Positions 8,638 through 18,428 of a stretch of DNA of 64,000 nt are shown piece after piece. Each line of letters opens with the position of its first letter. The first letter of the stretch is position 1. The position numbers and the translations under genes are program-made. Source of the stretch: an uncultured Xylophilus sp. (GTDB taxonomy: Bacteria; Pseudomonadota; Gammaproteobacteria; Burkholderiales; Burkholderiaceae_C); assembly GCA_913776965.1 (NCBI GenBank), contig CAJYQL010000101.1, positions 1-64,000 of the forward strand, written 5' to 3'. The notes beneath the pieces are model-generated. The model did no database searches. It was not told the origin of the DNA and was given only the letters and a program-made list of their open reading frames with translations.

Positions 8638-10659
8638 TCAGGCGGCGATCGCGACCGGTGCCGCCAGGCGCGGCCGGGACAGACGGCTCGCATGCAGCCG
8701 GGCCCGGCGCAGCACCGACGGCGACCAGCGCTCTTCCGGGATCAGCAGGAAGCCGCGGCTGCGCATCATGCTGCCCAGTTCGATGTGGCTGGTGGCCACG
8801 CTGACCGGGATCGCCAGCAGCAACGGCAGGCCGACCGGCAGCAGCCAGACCAGGGCGCTCGCGTCGATCGCGGCGATGCCGGCGGCCAAGGCGGCGATGA
8901 CGGCGGTCATCGGGGCCAGGCTGGCGGCGGCGTCGCGCCAGGACAGCGCCAGCGCTTCCCGCGGGGGCGACTTCCACTCCAGCTTCCAGCCGGTCACGGC
9001 GATCAGCACGAACAGCGAGTGCGCCAGCATCCGGACCGGCGACTGCAGCAGCGCCATGACGCTTTCAAGCACCGAGCTCTTCAGCAGGCCCCAGGTGCCG
9101 CCGAACATGCGCTGCTCGCCCTTCATCAGCACCGCGGCGATGCCCAGGATGCGCGGCAGGAACAGGATCGACACGGTGAAGGCCCACAGGCCCAGCAGTT
9201 CGGCCGGCAGCACGCTCAGGTTGGTGCTGGCGATCTTGCTGCCCGACAGCCACAGGGCGGTGCCGAGTGTCAGGAAGGCGAGCCACAGCGGGGCCGACAC
9301 ATACGACAGGGCGCCGGTGACGAACATCGCGCGGTGCACCCGGTGCAGGCCGGGCTCGGCCATCAGGCGGGCATTCTGCAGGTTGCCCTGGCACCAGCGG
9401 CGGTCGCGCTGTAGCTCGGACAGCAGGTCCGGCGGCTGCTGTTCGTAGCTGCCGACCAGATCGGACACCAGCCACACCTGGTAGCCGGCACGGCGCATCA
9501 GCGCGGCTTCGACGAAGTCGTGGCTCATGATGCCGCCGGCCATGCCGCCGGTGCCCTTGATCGGGGCCAGCGCGCAGTGCTGCATGAACGGCTCGACGCG
9601 GATGATCGCGTTGTGGCCCCAGTAGTGGGACTCGCCGAGCTGCCAGTACTGCATGCCGAGCGTGAACAGGCGGCCGGTCATGCGGGAGGCGAACTGCTGC
9701 GAGCGGGCATGCAGCGTGGCATGGCCGATCGACTGGGTGGCGGTCTGGATAATGCCGGCCTTTGGGTGGGCTTCCATCAGCTTGACCATGTTGGACAGGC
9801 AGTCGCCGCTCATCACGCTGTCCGCATCCAGCACCACCATGTAGCGATAGTCCTTGCCCCAGCGGCGGCAGAAGTCGGCCACGTTGCCGGCCTTGCGGTG
9901 GCTGCGGCGGGTGCGCAGGCGGTAGTACACCTCGACCTGCGGCTGGTCCGGGTTGGCGGCGAGGGCGGCGCGCAGGTCTTCCCAGGCGGCGCGCTCGGCA
10001 CGGGCGATCTCGGGGTCGTAGCTGTCGGACAGCACGAACACGTCGAACACCCGGCTGTTGCCGGTCGCGGCGACCGATTCGCAGGTGGCGCGCAGGCCGG
10101 CGAACACGGTGGCGACGTCCTCGTTGCAGATCGGCATGATGATCGCGGTGCGGGCGTCCGGGTTCATCGTATGGCCCTGCACCTCCTGGGCCGACAGCGT
10201 GAACGGATCGCCGCGCAGCGACACCCAGAAACCCATCAGCGCCGTCGTGAAGCCGGTCACCACCCAGGCCGACAGCAGCGCGAACAGCGCGGTCTGGCCG
10301 TACTGCAGCCAGGCGCTGTCGTATTGCGGCTGGATGCCGGCGAACAGCGTGGTGGCGACCACGGTGGTCAGCACCGTGATCAGCAGGAAGGCCAGGCGGC
10401 GGCGGGAAGCGGCCTTCTGCCAGGGTTCGGGGTTGCGCTTCTCGGCATCGAGCGGGGTGTCGGCGCCGCGGCCCCGGCCGGTCACGGCCAGCAGCAGCGC
10501 GGTGCCGACGCTGTTCCAGAAACCGCGCCACGGCAACGGCACCATGGAGCCGCGGTTCACCGGCGGAGCGGTGACGGCGTTGGGATGGCGTTCTTCGCGC
10601 AGTGCGCTGCGGCGGGAGGCGACAGCGAGGCGGCGGAGGGGGGCGGAGGTGATTCGCAT
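8638..10659 (-). CDS. opgH: Glucans biosynthesis glucosyltransferase OpgH (MdoH)
   Basis: Inner-membrane family 2 glycosyltransferase that makes the beta-1,2-linked backbone of osmoregulated periplasmic glucans from UDP-glucose; in E. coli it also couples UDP-glucose level to FtsZ. 673 residues: two N-terminal membrane helices (about 90-150), the GT domain with the metal-binding region VVLDADS, the acceptor region KGTGG, the QRDRRWCQGN motif (QxxRW class), then several C-terminal membrane helices. The usual partner opgG is not adjacent on either side. Upstream lies a 197-bp AT-rich gap with its promoter. Confidence 0.95.
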   Translation of the reverse strand: MRITSAPLRRLAVASRRSALREERHPNAVTAPPVNRGSMVPLPWRGFWNSVGTALLLAVTGRGRGADTPLDAEKRNPEPWQKAASRRRLAFLLITVLTTVVATTLFAGIQPQYDSAWLQYGQTALFALLSAWVVTGFTTALMGFWVSLRGDPFTLSAQEVQGHTMNPDARTAIIMPICNEDVATVFAGLRATCESVAATGNSRVFDVFVLSDSYDPEIARAERAAWEDLRAALAANPDQPQVEVYYRLRTRRSHRKAGNVADFCRRWGKDYRYMVVLDADSVMSGDCLSNMVKLMEAHPKAGIIQTATQSIGHATLHARSQQFASRMTGRLFTLGMQYWQLGESHYWGHNAIIRVEPFMQHCALAPIKGTGGMAGGIMSHDFVEAALMRRAGYQVWLVSDLVGSYEQQPPDLLSELQRDRRWCQGNLQNARLMAEPGLHRVHRAMFVTGALSYVSAPLWLAFLTLGTALWLSGSKIASTNLSVLPAELLGLWAFTVSILFLPRILGIAAVLMKGEQRMFGGTWGLLKSSVLESVMALLQSPVRMLAHSLFVLIAVTGWKLEWKSPPREALALSWRDAAASLAPMTAVIAALAAGIAAIDASALVWLLPVGLPLLLAIPVSVATSHIELGSMMRSRGFLLIPEERWSPSVLRRARLHASRLSRPRLAAPVAIAA

Positions 10660-10709
10660 GCGAGCTTCATTGCAAAGCCCGTGCCAATCAAAAAATATTA
10701 TTCAAAAAC

Positions 10710-10739
10710 AACGACATGGAAGAAAAATCTCATGTCGTT
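10710..10739. promoter_or_regulatory. 9-bp perfect inverted repeat upstream of opgH
   Basis: AACGACATG (10710-10718) and CATGTCGTT (10731-10739) are separated by 12 nt, in the AT-rich gap between glrR and opgH. On the minus strand the repeat is followed by T-rich DNA (GTTTTTG, then a TAATATTTTTT run). It could therefore be a weak terminator for the glrR operon or an operator over the opgH promoter; the sequence alone does not decide. Confidence 0.45.
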
Positions 10740-10856
10740 TGCACGAAAAAACAGCAGCGCCCCCGTGAAAACCCTCGAATTTGTCGCCGGGCGGCGACAG
10801 CTGCTTGTAGTCCCTATGGAAAACGCAATGAAATCAAGGTGTTGCGCGCGTCGGGA

Positions 10857-12269
10857 TCAGGCGACACCCTCGCTGCCGGCAGCGACACCGTCCGCCTTGA
10901 AGTGGCCGGGCGTCAACGCGTGTTTCTGCAGCAGCCGGTAGAACTCGGTCCGGTTGCGGTCGGCCAGCCGGGCGGCGTCGGCGACGTTGCCGTCGGTGAG
11001 CTTCAGCAGCCCGACCAGGTACTCGCGTTCGAATTTCTGCTTGGCGTCGGCATAGTTCAGCACCTCGACCGACGGCGCGCGCAGCGCTCGCTGGACCAGT
11101 GCCAGCGGCACCAGCGGGGTAGACGACAGGGCACACACCTGCTCGACCACGTTGTAGAGCTGTCGCACATTGCCCGGCCATGCGGCGGTGGTGAGCGCCT
11201 TCAGGGCTTCCGGCGCGAAGCCGGACAGCCGCTTGCCGTATTTGCCGGCCAGCTTCTGCAAAAAATGGTTGGCCAGCAGCGGGATGTCCTCCCGGCGCTC
11301 GCCGAGCGTCGGCAGCGCCAGGGTCACCACGTTCAGGCGGTAGTAGAGGTCCTCGCGGAACTGGCCGGCGGCCATCGCGGCATCGAGGTCGCGGTGGGTC
11401 GCCGAGACGATGCGCACATCGACCGGGATCGACTGGCTGGAGCCGAGCGGCCGCACCGCGCGCTCCTGCAGCACCCGCAGCAGCTTGACCTGCAGGGCCG
11501 GCGGCATGTCGCCGATCTCGTCGAGCATCAGCGTGCCGCCGTCGGCCGCCTGGAACAGGCCCTTGTGGTTGCTGTGGGCGTCGGTGAAGGCGCCCTTCAT
11601 GTGGCCGAACAGTTCCGACTCGAGCAGGTTCTCCGGGATGGCGCCGCAGTTCACCGCGACGAACGGCTTCTTCGCGCGCGGACTGGCCCGGTGGATCGCG
11701 CGGGCGAGCAGCTCCTTGCCGGCGCCGCTGTCGCCGCGCAGCAGCACCGAGGCGTCGGACTGCGCGATCATCCGCGCCTCTGCCAGCACCTCGGCCATGC
11801 GGCTGGAGCGGCTGACGATCTCGGCGCGCCAGGATTCGTCGGCCTTCACCGGCGTCTCGATGGCGGCTCCGAGCGCCAGGGCCTGACCGATCTTGTCGAG
11901 CAGTTCCCGGCCGTCGAAGGGCTTGGTGAGGTAGCTGAAGACGCCGCGCGAGGTGGCCTCGACCGCGTCGGGAATGGTGCCGTGCGCGGTCAGCAGGATC
12001 ACCGGCAGCGACGGATGGCGGGCGCGAACCGTGTCGAACAGCGCCAGGCCGTCCTTGCCGGGCAGCTGCACGTCCGACAGCACCACCTGCGGCACCGCGA
12101 TGTCGAGCTGGTTCAGGGCCGATTCGGCCGAGCTGACAGCGGTGACCCGGTAGCCGGCCGCGGTGAGCCGCATCGACAGCAGCCGCAGCATGTCGGCATC
12201 GTCGTCGACCACCAGGATGCTGTGGCCGGCGCCGCCGGCGGAGGGGGAAGCGGCGGAAGCGGGGCTCAT
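10857..12269 (-). CDS. glrR: Sigma-54-dependent response regulator, GlrR/QseF type
   Basis: Activator of 470 residues: receiver (D66 in [12 protein letters not shown]116 in TKPFDG), AAA+ ATPase (Walker A GDSGAGKE at 179-186, Walker [10 protein letters not shown] near 248-255) and a C-terminal DNA-binding helix pair ([21 protein letters not shown]). In enterobacteria GlrK/GlrR with QseG controls glmY-type small RNAs and envelope genes; the target here is unknown. The sigma-54 loop reads GAFTDA (226-231), with Asp in place of the second Gly. It is the last gene of the miaB-glrK-qseG-glrR operon and starts 10 bp after the qseG-like stop. Confidence 0.85.
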   Translation of the reverse strand: MSPASAASPSAGGAGHSILVVDDDADMLRLLSMRLTAAGYRVTAVSSAESALNQLDIAVPQVVLSDVQLPGKDGLALFDTVRARHPSLPVILLTAHGTIPDAVEATSRGVFSYLTKPFDGRELLDKIGQALALGAAIETPVKADESWRAEIVSRSSRMAEVLAEARMIAQSDASVLLRGDSGAGKELLARAIHRASPRAKKPFVAVNCGAIPENLLESELFGHMKGAFTDAHSNHKGLFQAADGGTLMLDEIGDMPPALQVKLLRVLQERAVRPLGSSQSIPVDVRIVSATHRDLDAAMAAGQFREDLYYRLNVVTLALPTLGERREDIPLLANHFLQKLAGKYGKRLSGFAPEALKALTTAAWPGNVRQLYNVVEQVCALSSTPLVPLALVQRALRAPSVEVLNYADAKQKFEREYLVGLLKLTDGNVADAARLADRNRTEFYRLLQKHALTPGHFKADGVAAGSEGVA

Positions 12270-12279
12270 CGGCGGGTCC

Positions 12280-12984
12280 TCAGGGTTTGGCCGCGGGTGC
12301 GCCGTTGCCGCCCGGACGGGTCAGGCTGCGCTCGATCGCGCGCACCGCCTCCAGCCGGTCGTTGAGCTGATCGATGCGGCGCTGCAGGTCGCGCACCTGC
12401 TGGTTTTGCCGGTCCAGCGCGTCCTCCACCCGGCGCTGTTCGGCGAACCGTGCGGCCAGCAGGCGGGCCATCGGCTGCAGCCGCCGGGCATCCTCGGTGG
12501 TGTTGGCCAGGATTTTCTGCAGCAGGCCCTGGGCGCGCTGCAGGTCCTGAGGCGCCCGGGTCTGGGCCAGCGCCAGCACCATCTGCAGGTCGTGGAACGG
12601 CGAGCGCAGGCTGTCCGGCAGGTCGCCCAGCCGGGCGATCTCGGCCGTCAGTTCGCCCGGCGCCATCGACCGCAGGCGGTCGGCATAAGCCAGCACCGAG
12701 ACATTGCCTTCGGTGGGCCGCAGCACCGGCGAATCGGGCGGGCGGGCCAGCGCGAGCGATTCGGCGCGCGCTTCGGCCCGTGCCTCTGCGGCGGCGGCCG
12801 CGCGTTCGCTGCGCGCGGTGTCGGCCACGGCGGGCGCGGCGGCTGCGGGCGTCGCGGACACGGCGGGCGCGGCGGCCGCGAGCGGCGGGGCCGGCGGCGG
12901 CACCGCCGTCGTCGCGCAGCCGGCGACCAGCAGCGCAGGCCAGAGCGCCGCCAGGCGCGGCGGGAACGGTCGGCTAAAGGGCAT
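12280..12984 (-). CDS. QseG-like outer-membrane lipoprotein
   Basis: Predicted lipoprotein of 234 residues: signal peptide ending in a lipobox at LLVAGC (Cys about residue 22), an Ala/Pro-rich linker, then an alpha-helical region with a heptad-like coiled-coil C-terminus (VRDLQRRIDQLNDRLEAV). Position between a GlrK-type kinase and a GlrR-type regulator matches qseG, whose product in E. coli interacts with the kinase from the outer membrane. Its start (MPFSRP, 12982-12984) overlaps the kinase stop by 11 bp. Sequence similarity to QseG is low by eye, so the assignment rests mainly on context. Confidence 0.7.
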   Translation of the reverse strand: MPFSRPFPPRLAALWPALLVAGCATTAVPPPAPPLAAAAPAVSATPAAAAPAVADTARSERAAAAAEARAEARAESLALARPPDSPVLRPTEGNVSVLAYADRLRSMAPGELTAEIARLGDLPDSLRSPFHDLQMVLALAQTRAPQDLQRAQGLLQKILANTTEDARRLQPMARLLAARFAEQRRVEDALDRQNQQVRDLQRRIDQLNDRLEAVRAIERSLTRPGGNGAPAAKP

Positions 12985-14413
12985 GGGGCAATTCGATCCG
13001 GAAATGGGCGCCCGCGCTGTCGGTGAGCAGCGCGATCTGACCGCCATGGGCGGCGATGTATTCATGGACGATGGACAGGCCGATGCCGTTGCCGCGGGCG
13101 GCATCCTCGGGCTGCAGCTGTCCGCGGTAGAAGGGTTCGAAGATGCGGTCGCGGTCGCCTTCCGGCACGCCGGGGCCGTCGTCCTGCACTTCGATGCGGG
13201 CGCGGCCCTCGGCCTGGCCGACGCGCAGCACGATGGTGCCGCCGCGCGGCGAAAAGCGGATCGCGTTCGACAGCAGGTTGGCGACCGCCGTCGCGATCTT
13301 GGCCGCGTCGATCTGCAGCACCAGCGGCCGGCCCTCGACCCGCACCGCGAGGCCGCGCGCCTGCCACTGCAGCCGCTGGCCGTCGACCTGCTCCTCGACC
13401 AGCTGCAGCAGGTCGGTCTTCTCGCGCTGCAGCTGCCGGGCCTCGAAGGCGGCGGCGTTGAAGCGCAGCAGCGCCTCGATCTGGCTCTGCAGCACCATGG
13501 TGTTCTGCTGCAGGATGCGCGCGACCTCGCGCTGGTTGTCGGTCAGCGGACCGGCCACGCCGTCTTCCAGCAGCGCCACGCCTTCGCGCAGCGCGGCCAG
13601 GGGCGTCTTCAGTTCGTGCGAGATGTGCCGCAGGAAGCGCGCCTTGTCGGCGTCGAGCTCGGTCAGCCGCAGCCGCAGCCATTCCAGCTGCTGGCCGACC
13701 CGGCGCACGTCGGCCGGACCGCGGATGTCGATCGGGTCTTCCAGCCGGTTCTCGCCGAGCCCGACGATCGCGCGCTCCAGCCGCTTGAACGGCCGCGCCA
13801 GCCACACGCCGAGCGCCACGGCCAGCGCCACCGCCAGGCCGATGGTGCCGATCACCATGCGCGTCAGGCGGGCCCGGCTGTCGTCGAGCTGGGCAGCGAG
13901 GGCGCGGTTGCGTTCCTCGATCGCCCGCTGCACCTCCTGGGCAACGGCCGCGTTGACCTGCTCCAGCTCGCGGAACGCGGCGGCCATGGCGCGCTCGCGG
14001 TCCAGCGCCGTCTCCGGCGGGCCGGCGAACAGGGCGGAGATGGTCGCGAGCTGGGCGCGCCAGCGGGTCGCGACGTCCGGCGGCACGTCGCCGGGCTCCA
14101 GGTCGGCAAGCTGGGCGGCGCCCTCGCGCGCCGCCTCGTCGAAGCGGCGACGCAGCATCGCGTCGTTCAGGATCAGCGACTGGCGGCCGGCGCGCTCCAT
14201 CGTCGCGCTGCGGTCGGCGATCGCCTGGACCGCGGCGCTCAGCTGCAGCGCGCGGGCCGAGAAACCGCGGCTCTGCGCCATCAGTCCGTCGAAGGTGAAC
14301 ACGGCCCGCAGCGAGATGCCGCCCAGCAGCGCGGCGATCAGCAGAAAGGCCAGCAGCAGGAACTGCTGGAAGGAACCGAAGGTCGGCCGGCGCCGGCGGT
14401 GCGGCACCGTCAT
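12974..14413 (-). CDS. glrK: Sensor histidine kinase, GlrK/QseE type
   Basis: Inner-membrane kinase of 479 residues with two membrane helices (about 15-37 and 185-207) around a periplasmic helical domain, then a HAMP linker ([14 protein letters not shown]), H-box [16 protein letters not shown], and HATPase motifs [19 protein letters not shown] and GNGIGLSIV. Downstream are the QseG-like lipoprotein and the GlrR-like regulator, the order known for this system. The start MTVPHRR (14411-14413) shares ATGA with the miaB stop, so its translation is coupled to miaB. Confidence 0.86.
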   Translation of the reverse strand: MTVPHRRRRPTFGSFQQFLLLAFLLIAALLGGISLRAVFTFDGLMAQSRGFSARALQLSAAVQAIADRSATMERAGRQSLILNDAMLRRRFDEAAREGAAQLADLEPGDVPPDVATRWRAQLATISALFAGPPETALDRERAMAAAFRELEQVNAAVAQEVQRAIEERNRALAAQLDDSRARLTRMVIGTIGLAVALAVALGVWLARPFKRLERAIVGLGENRLEDPIDIRGPADVRRVGQQLEWLRLRLTELDADKARFLRHISHELKTPLAALREGVALLEDGVAGPLTDNQREVARILQQNTMVLQSQIEALLRFNAAAFEARQLQREKTDLLQLVEEQVDGQRLQWQARGLAVRVEGRPLVLQIDAAKIATAVANLLSNAIRFSPRGGTIVLRVGQAEGRARIEVQDDGPGVPEGDRDRIFEPFYRGQLQPEDAARGNGIGLSIVHEYIAAHGGQIALLTDSAGAHFRIELPHAL

Positions 14414-15771
14414 GCGGCAACCGGCGCCCGGTCGTCCTCGCGCAACAGTACCTCGCCGCGCAGCGAATAGCCGGCGGTCTCGGCGATGCGCACGTCCACC
14501 ATCTGGCCGACCAGCCGCGGCGGCGCGTCGAACACCACCACCCGGTTGCACTCGGTGCGGCCCATCAGTTCGGGACGGCCGGGGCCGGCCTTCTTCGACG
14601 GCCCCTCGACCAGGATGCGCTGCACGGTGCCGACGCGCGAGGCGCTGATCCGGCGGACGTTGTCCTCGATGGCCGCCTGCAGTTCCTGCAGCCGCGCCAG
14701 CTTCACCGCGTGGGGCGTGTCGTCCGGCAGGTTGGCCGCCGGCGTGCCGGGCCGGGGGCTGAAGATGAAGCTGAACGAGGTGTCGTAGCCGACGTCGTGG
14801 ATCAGCCGCATCATCTTTTGGAAGTCCTCGTCGGTCTCGCCGGGGAAGCCGACGATGAAGTCGCTGCTCATCGCCAGGTCGGGCCGGATCGCACGCAGCT
14901 TGCGGATCGTGCTCTTGTATTCCATCGCGGTGTAGCCGCGCTTCATCGCCATCAGGATGCGATCGCTGCCGTGCTGCACCGGCAGATGGAGGTGGCTGAC
15001 CAGCTTCGGCACTTCGGCATAGGCCTGGATCAGCCGCGGCGTGAACTCGTTCGGATGGCTCGTCGTGTATCGGATGCGCTCGATGCCCGGGATCTCGGCC
15101 ACGTACTCGATCAGCAGCGCGAAGTCGGCGATCTCGTCGGTATCGCCCATCCGGCCGCGGTAGGCATTGACGTTCTGGCCGAGCAGCGTGACTTCGCGCA
15201 CGCCGTGGTCGGCCAGGCCCGCCACCTCGACCAGCACGTCGTCGAACGGCCGGCTCACTTCCTCGCCGCGGGTGTAGGGCACCACGCAGTAGCTGCAGTA
15301 CTTGGAGCAGCCTCCCATGATCGAGACGAAGGCGCTCGGCCCCTCGACCCGGGCCGGTGGCAGGTGGTCGAACTTCTCGATCTCGGGGAAGCTGATGTCG
15401 ACCTGCGGCCGGTCCTGACGTTCGCGGGCGGCGAGCATCTCGGGCAGGCGGTGCAGCGTCTGCGGGCCGAACACCACGTCGACGAACGGCGCGCGCGCGA
15501 TGATCGCCGCGCCTTCCTGGCTCGCCACGCAGCCGCCGACGCCGATCTTCACGCCGCGCGCCTTCAGGTGCTTGACGCGGCCCAGGTCGCTGAACACCTT
15601 CTCCTGCGCCTTCTCGCGGACCGAGCAGGTGTTGAACAGGATCAGGTCGGCTTCCTCCACGTCCTGCGTCGGCTCGTAGCCCTGGGCGGCGCCCAGCACG
15701 TCGGCCATCTTGTCCGAGTCGTACTCGTTCATCTGGCAGCCGAAGGTTTTGATGAAGACTTTCTTGCTCAT
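14410..15771 (-). CDS. miaB: tRNA-2-methylthio-N6-dimethylallyladenosine synthase MiaB
   Basis: Radical-SAM methylthiotransferase that adds the 2-methylthio group to i6A37 of tRNAs. 453 residues. The N-terminal UPF0004 domain binds the auxiliary cluster with C12, C48 and about C80; the radical-SAM motif CSKYCSYC (C154, C158, C161) binds the SAM cluster; a TRAM RNA-binding domain lies at the C-terminus. The start ([19 protein letters not shown]) is canonical. It is the first gene of a four-gene run with a two-component system, an arrangement without an obvious functional link. Confidence 0.98.
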   Translation of the reverse strand: MSKKVFIKTFGCQMNEYDSDKMADVLGAAQGYEPTQDVEEADLILFNTCSVREKAQEKVFSDLGRVKHLKARGVKIGVGGCVASQEGAAIIARAPFVDVVFGPQTLHRLPEMLAARERQDRPQVDISFPEIEKFDHLPPARVEGPSAFVSIMGGCSKYCSYCVVPYTRGEEVSRPFDDVLVEVAGLADHGVREVTLLGQNVNAYRGRMGDTDEIADFALLIEYVAEIPGIERIRYTTSHPNEFTPRLIQAYAEVPKLVSHLHLPVQHGSDRILMAMKRGYTAMEYKSTIRKLRAIRPDLAMSSDFIVGFPGETDEDFQKMMRLIHDVGYDTSFSFIFSPRPGTPAANLPDDTPHAVKLARLQELQAAIEDNVRRISASRVGTVQRILVEGPSKKAGPGRPELMGRTECNRVVVFDAPPRLVGQMVDVRIAETAGYSLRGEVLLREDDRAPVAA

Positions 15772-15874
15772 GGCGGCGCGGGGTCCGGGAATATTGTGTG
15801 TGCTATGAAAATGAGAGCTGGATGCGCAGATGGGACGGGCGCAGGAGGCCGATTGGCCTCCGATATCGGCAGGA

Positions 15875-16297
15875 TCAGGAGCCGAACAGGCTGCCGAACC
15901 ACGAAGGCTGCTCGGCGCCGCGGCGCTTCACCGCGGCTTCCTCGGGACTCAGCAGCCACACGTCGCCGATCAGGCCGGTGGCCGGGTCGCGCAGGTAGTT
16001 CACCGCCAGTTCCTGGCCGATCAGCGTGCCCGACATGACCAGCATGTTCTGCGCGTTGCGGATGCGGGCGCCGGGGGCGAGCTGCGCATCGCGGCCGTCG
16101 ATCTGCACCTGCGGCGGCGCGACGATCCGCAGCCGGCCGCGCAGCGCGGATTCGGGGAACGGGCGGGTCTGCGAATGCGCGGCGCCGGTGGCGAGCAGGC
16201 CAGCGGCGCACAGCACCTGCGCGGCCGCGCGCCGGGACAGGCGGGCGGATCGGGCGGGGGCGGGGAGGGAAGAAGAAGGCGGGCCGCAGCGGTTCAT
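15875..16297 (-). CDS. Conserved secreted protein of unknown function
   Basis: 140 residues: signal peptide ([20 protein letters not shown], cleavage near residue 40), then a compact beta-rich domain with [29 protein letters not shown] and [16 protein letters not shown] do not recognise a named domain; similar short periplasmic proteins occur in Burkholderiales. It starts 4 bp after the stop of the LysR-family gene, so may be co-transcribed with it, and lies 103 bp before miaB. Confidence 0.7.
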   Translation of the reverse strand: MNRCGPPSSSLPAPARSARLSRRAAAQVLCAAGLLATGAAHSQTRPFPESALRGRLRIVAPPQVQIDGRDAQLAPGARIRNAQNMLVMSGTLIGQELAVNYLRDPATGLIGDVWLLSPEEAAVKRRGAEQPSWFGSLFGS

Positions 16298-16301
16298 GGT
16301 G

Positions 16302-17246
16302 TCATCCAGAGGCTGGTGAACCCGCAATTCTAGGGGCCGCCCCCGATGCGGCGCCGGACCTGCCGGCGGTATCCGCACCGTGCAGCAGCCGCTGCCCGAC
16401 CGCGGCGATCACCGCCGACCGCGGCGTGGTGCGCAGCTGCACCAGCGCCAGGGTGCGCGGCTCGGTCGCCTGCGCGATCGGCGCCATGCGCAGCCGGCGG
16501 TCGGTCGCCCAGGCCGTGCCGTCGCCGAGCTGCGGTAGCACCGTCACGCCGAGGCCCGAGCGGACCAGGTCGACGATCGCCTCGATCGAGTTCAGCTCCA
16601 GGAACTCCTGCGGCCGGGCACGCAACCGGCGCAGCGTGCGCTCGACCAGCTGGCCGGTGTGCTCGTCGCGGGCGAAGCGGATGAACGGATGGCGCTCGAC
16701 GGCCGCACGCGCGCCGGTGGCCGGCCAGGCGGCGGGGGCGAGCAGCACCATCGGCTCGGTGTAGAGCGGCGTCCAGGCCAGGCTCGGCCGGCGCAGCGCC
16801 GGGTCCTGCACCACCACGGCGGCGTCGATCTCGCCGGCCTCGACCTGCGCGATCAGCCGGTCGGACTTGCCGGAAGACACGTGCAGGTCGAGCGCCGCAT
16901 GCCGCCCCTTGAGCGCGAGCGTCGCCTGCACCAGCCGCGCCAGCGCCGACACCACCGCACCGAAGCGCACCGTGCCGGCCATCGGCGCATCGGCCATCGC
17001 GCCGTGCAGCACCCCGTCGTAGAGCGCGACCATCTGCGCGGCGACCGGCAGCAGCGCCCGGCCATGCTCGTTGAGCGCGACCACCTTGCCGTGCCGGGTG
17101 AACAGCGTCCGCCGCAGGTCGGCTTCCAGCGTGCGCATCTGCAGCCCGACGGCTGAGGCGGTGAGCGCCACCCGATGGGCGGCGGCGGTGAAGGAGCCTT
17201 CCGCCGCGACGGCGAGGAAGGTGCGCAGGACACGCAGGCTGGGCAT
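16302..17246 (-). CDS. LysR-family transcriptional regulator
   Basis: 314 residues: N-terminal winged helix (LRVLRTFLAVAAEGSFTAAAHRVALTAS, residues 3-60) and a C-terminal periplasmic-binding-protein-like effector domain. It is divergent from the Bug receptor and gamma-glutamyltransferase genes, so it probably controls them in response to their substrate; that is inference from gene order. The 118-bp gap holds a direct repeat (17285, 17306). The ATG at 17244-17246 is the first methionine that includes the full HTH. Confidence 0.88.
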   Translation of the reverse strand: MPSLRVLRTFLAVAAEGSFTAAAHRVALTASAVGLQMRTLEADLRRTLFTRHGKVVALNEHGRALLPVAAQMVALYDGVLHGAMADAPMAGTVRFGAVVSALARLVQATLALKGRHAALDLHVSSGKSDRLIAQVEAGEIDAAVVVQDPALRRPSLAWTPLYTEPMVLLAPAAWPATGARAAVERHPFIRFARDEHTGQLVERTLRRLRARPQEFLELNSIEAIVDLVRSGLGVTVLPQLGDGTAWATDRRLRMAPIAQATEPRTLALVQLRTTPRSAVIAAVGQRLLHGADTAGRSGAASGAAPRIAGSPASG

Positions 17247-17284
17247 GGGGGCTCCCGCAGATGGACAAGTTTTTCTTCGGAGAT

Positions 17285-17320
17285 GCCCAAGCATTTTCCG
17301 CTGTCGCCCAAGGCTTTCTT
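17285..17320. promoter_or_regulatory. Direct repeat in the LysR / Bug divergent promoter
   Basis: GCCCAAG occurs at 17285-17291 and 17306-17312, each followed by a T-rich stretch, exactly 21 bp (two helical turns) apart. This spacing on one face of the helix between a LysR gene and its divergent target suggests regulator half-sites. Confidence 0.4.
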
Positions 17321-17364
17321 TGCCAACAATGGCCGGCATCGTCCTCGATTGCGCTGGAGTCGCC

Positions 17365-18372
17365 ATGCACCGTCCCGCCCGCCCGTCCTTCCGCGCCGCC
17401 CGGCGCACCCTGTTGCAGGCCGCCTGTGCGGCGGCCGCCGGCCTCGCCGCAGGCGGTGCCGCTGCCGCCGAACCCTGGCCGTCGCAGCCGCTGAAGATGA
17501 TCGTCGGCTTCGCCCCGGGCGGCGCCAACGACATCCTGGCGCGCATCATGGCCAAGGAACTGCAGCAGAACCTGGGCCAGACGGTGGTGGTGGAGAACCG
17601 CGCCGGCGCCGGCGGCCTGATCGCCGACGAGGTGGTCGCCAAGGCGCCGGCCAACGGTCACACGCTGCTGCTCGGCTCGATCGGCGGCAACACCATCGCG
17701 CCGGTGCTGGCCAAGAAGCTGACCTTCGACCCGCGCAAGGACCTGGCGCCGATCTCGCTGGTCGCCGAATCCGGCAACGCATTGCTGGTGAACGCCCAAC
17801 TGCCGTACCGCAACGTGCGCGACTTCATCGCGGCAGCGAAGAAGCAGCCGGGCAGCATCAACTACGCCTCGTCCGGCAGCGGCTCCACGCTGCACCTGGC
17901 GGGCGCGCTGTTCGCGCAGCAGGCGGGCGTGGACCTGGTCCACATCCCGTACAAGGGCAACAGCCAGGCGATCACCGACGTGTCGGGCGGCCAGGTGCAG
18001 GCGATCTTCTCCGGCATCCCGCCGGCGATCGCATCGGCCAAGACCGGCCAGACCCGCATCCTGGCGGTGACGACCGCGCAGCGGGTCAAGTCGCTGCCCG
18101 ACGTGCCGACCATCGCCGAGGCCGGCGTGCCAGGTTATGCGTTCGCCTCCTGGTACGGCCTGTTCACCACCGGCGGCACCGACCCGGCGATCGTGGCGCG
18201 GCTCGCGGCCGAGGTGAAGAAGATCGTCGCCAAGCCCGAAGTGCAGGCACAGTTCGCGGTGCAAGGCGTGGAGCCGGTCACCAGCGATCCGAAGAGCTTC
18301 GCCGCGCAGATCGACCGCGAACTCACCCGCTGGACCCGCGACGTGAAGGCGATGGGCATCAGCCTCGACTGA
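17365..18372 (+). CDS. Tripartite tricarboxylate transporter receptor (Bug family)
   Basis: Periplasmic solute-binding protein of 335 residues. A signal peptide (twin-Arg-like RAARR followed by a hydrophobic stretch, cleavage near GGAAAAE) precedes a TctC/Bug domain with the family signatures IVGFAPGGANDILARI, VVENRAGAGG, ANGHTLL, INYASSGSGS and HIPYKG. It captures a carboxylate or amide for a TctAB-type importer; none is encoded here. A CTGGAG ribosome site precedes the ATG at 17365. The gamma-glutamyltransferase-like gene follows 56 bp on, so the ligand may be a gamma-glutamyl compound (inference). Confidence 0.9.
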   Translation: MHRPARPSFRAARRTLLQAACAAAAGLAAGGAAAAEPWPSQPLKMIVGFAPGGANDILARIMAKELQQNLGQTVVVENRAGAGGLIADEVVAKAPANGHTLLLGSIGGNTIAPVLAKKLTFDPRKDLAPISLVAESGNALLVNAQLPYRNVRDFIAAAKKQPGSINYASSGSGSTLHLAGALFAQQAGVDLVHIPYKGNSQAITDVSGGQVQAIFSGIPPAIASAKTGQTRILAVTTAQRVKSLPDVPTIAEAGVPGYAFASWYGLFTTGGTDPAIVARLAAEVKKIVAKPEVQAQFAVQGVEPVTSDPKSFAAQIDRELTRWTRDVKAMGISLD

Positions 18373-18428
18373 CCACGCCGTCTCCCGCCCGCCCTGCCAT
18401 CCATCACCGAGACACGAGGATCCTTCCG

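Noticed and set aside
14410-14551. Earlier start for the GlrK-type kinase within miaB
   Set aside because: The extra residues are Arg/Gly-rich, lie in the antisense-like overlap with miaB's end, and the ATG at 14411 gives a standard ATGA coupling.
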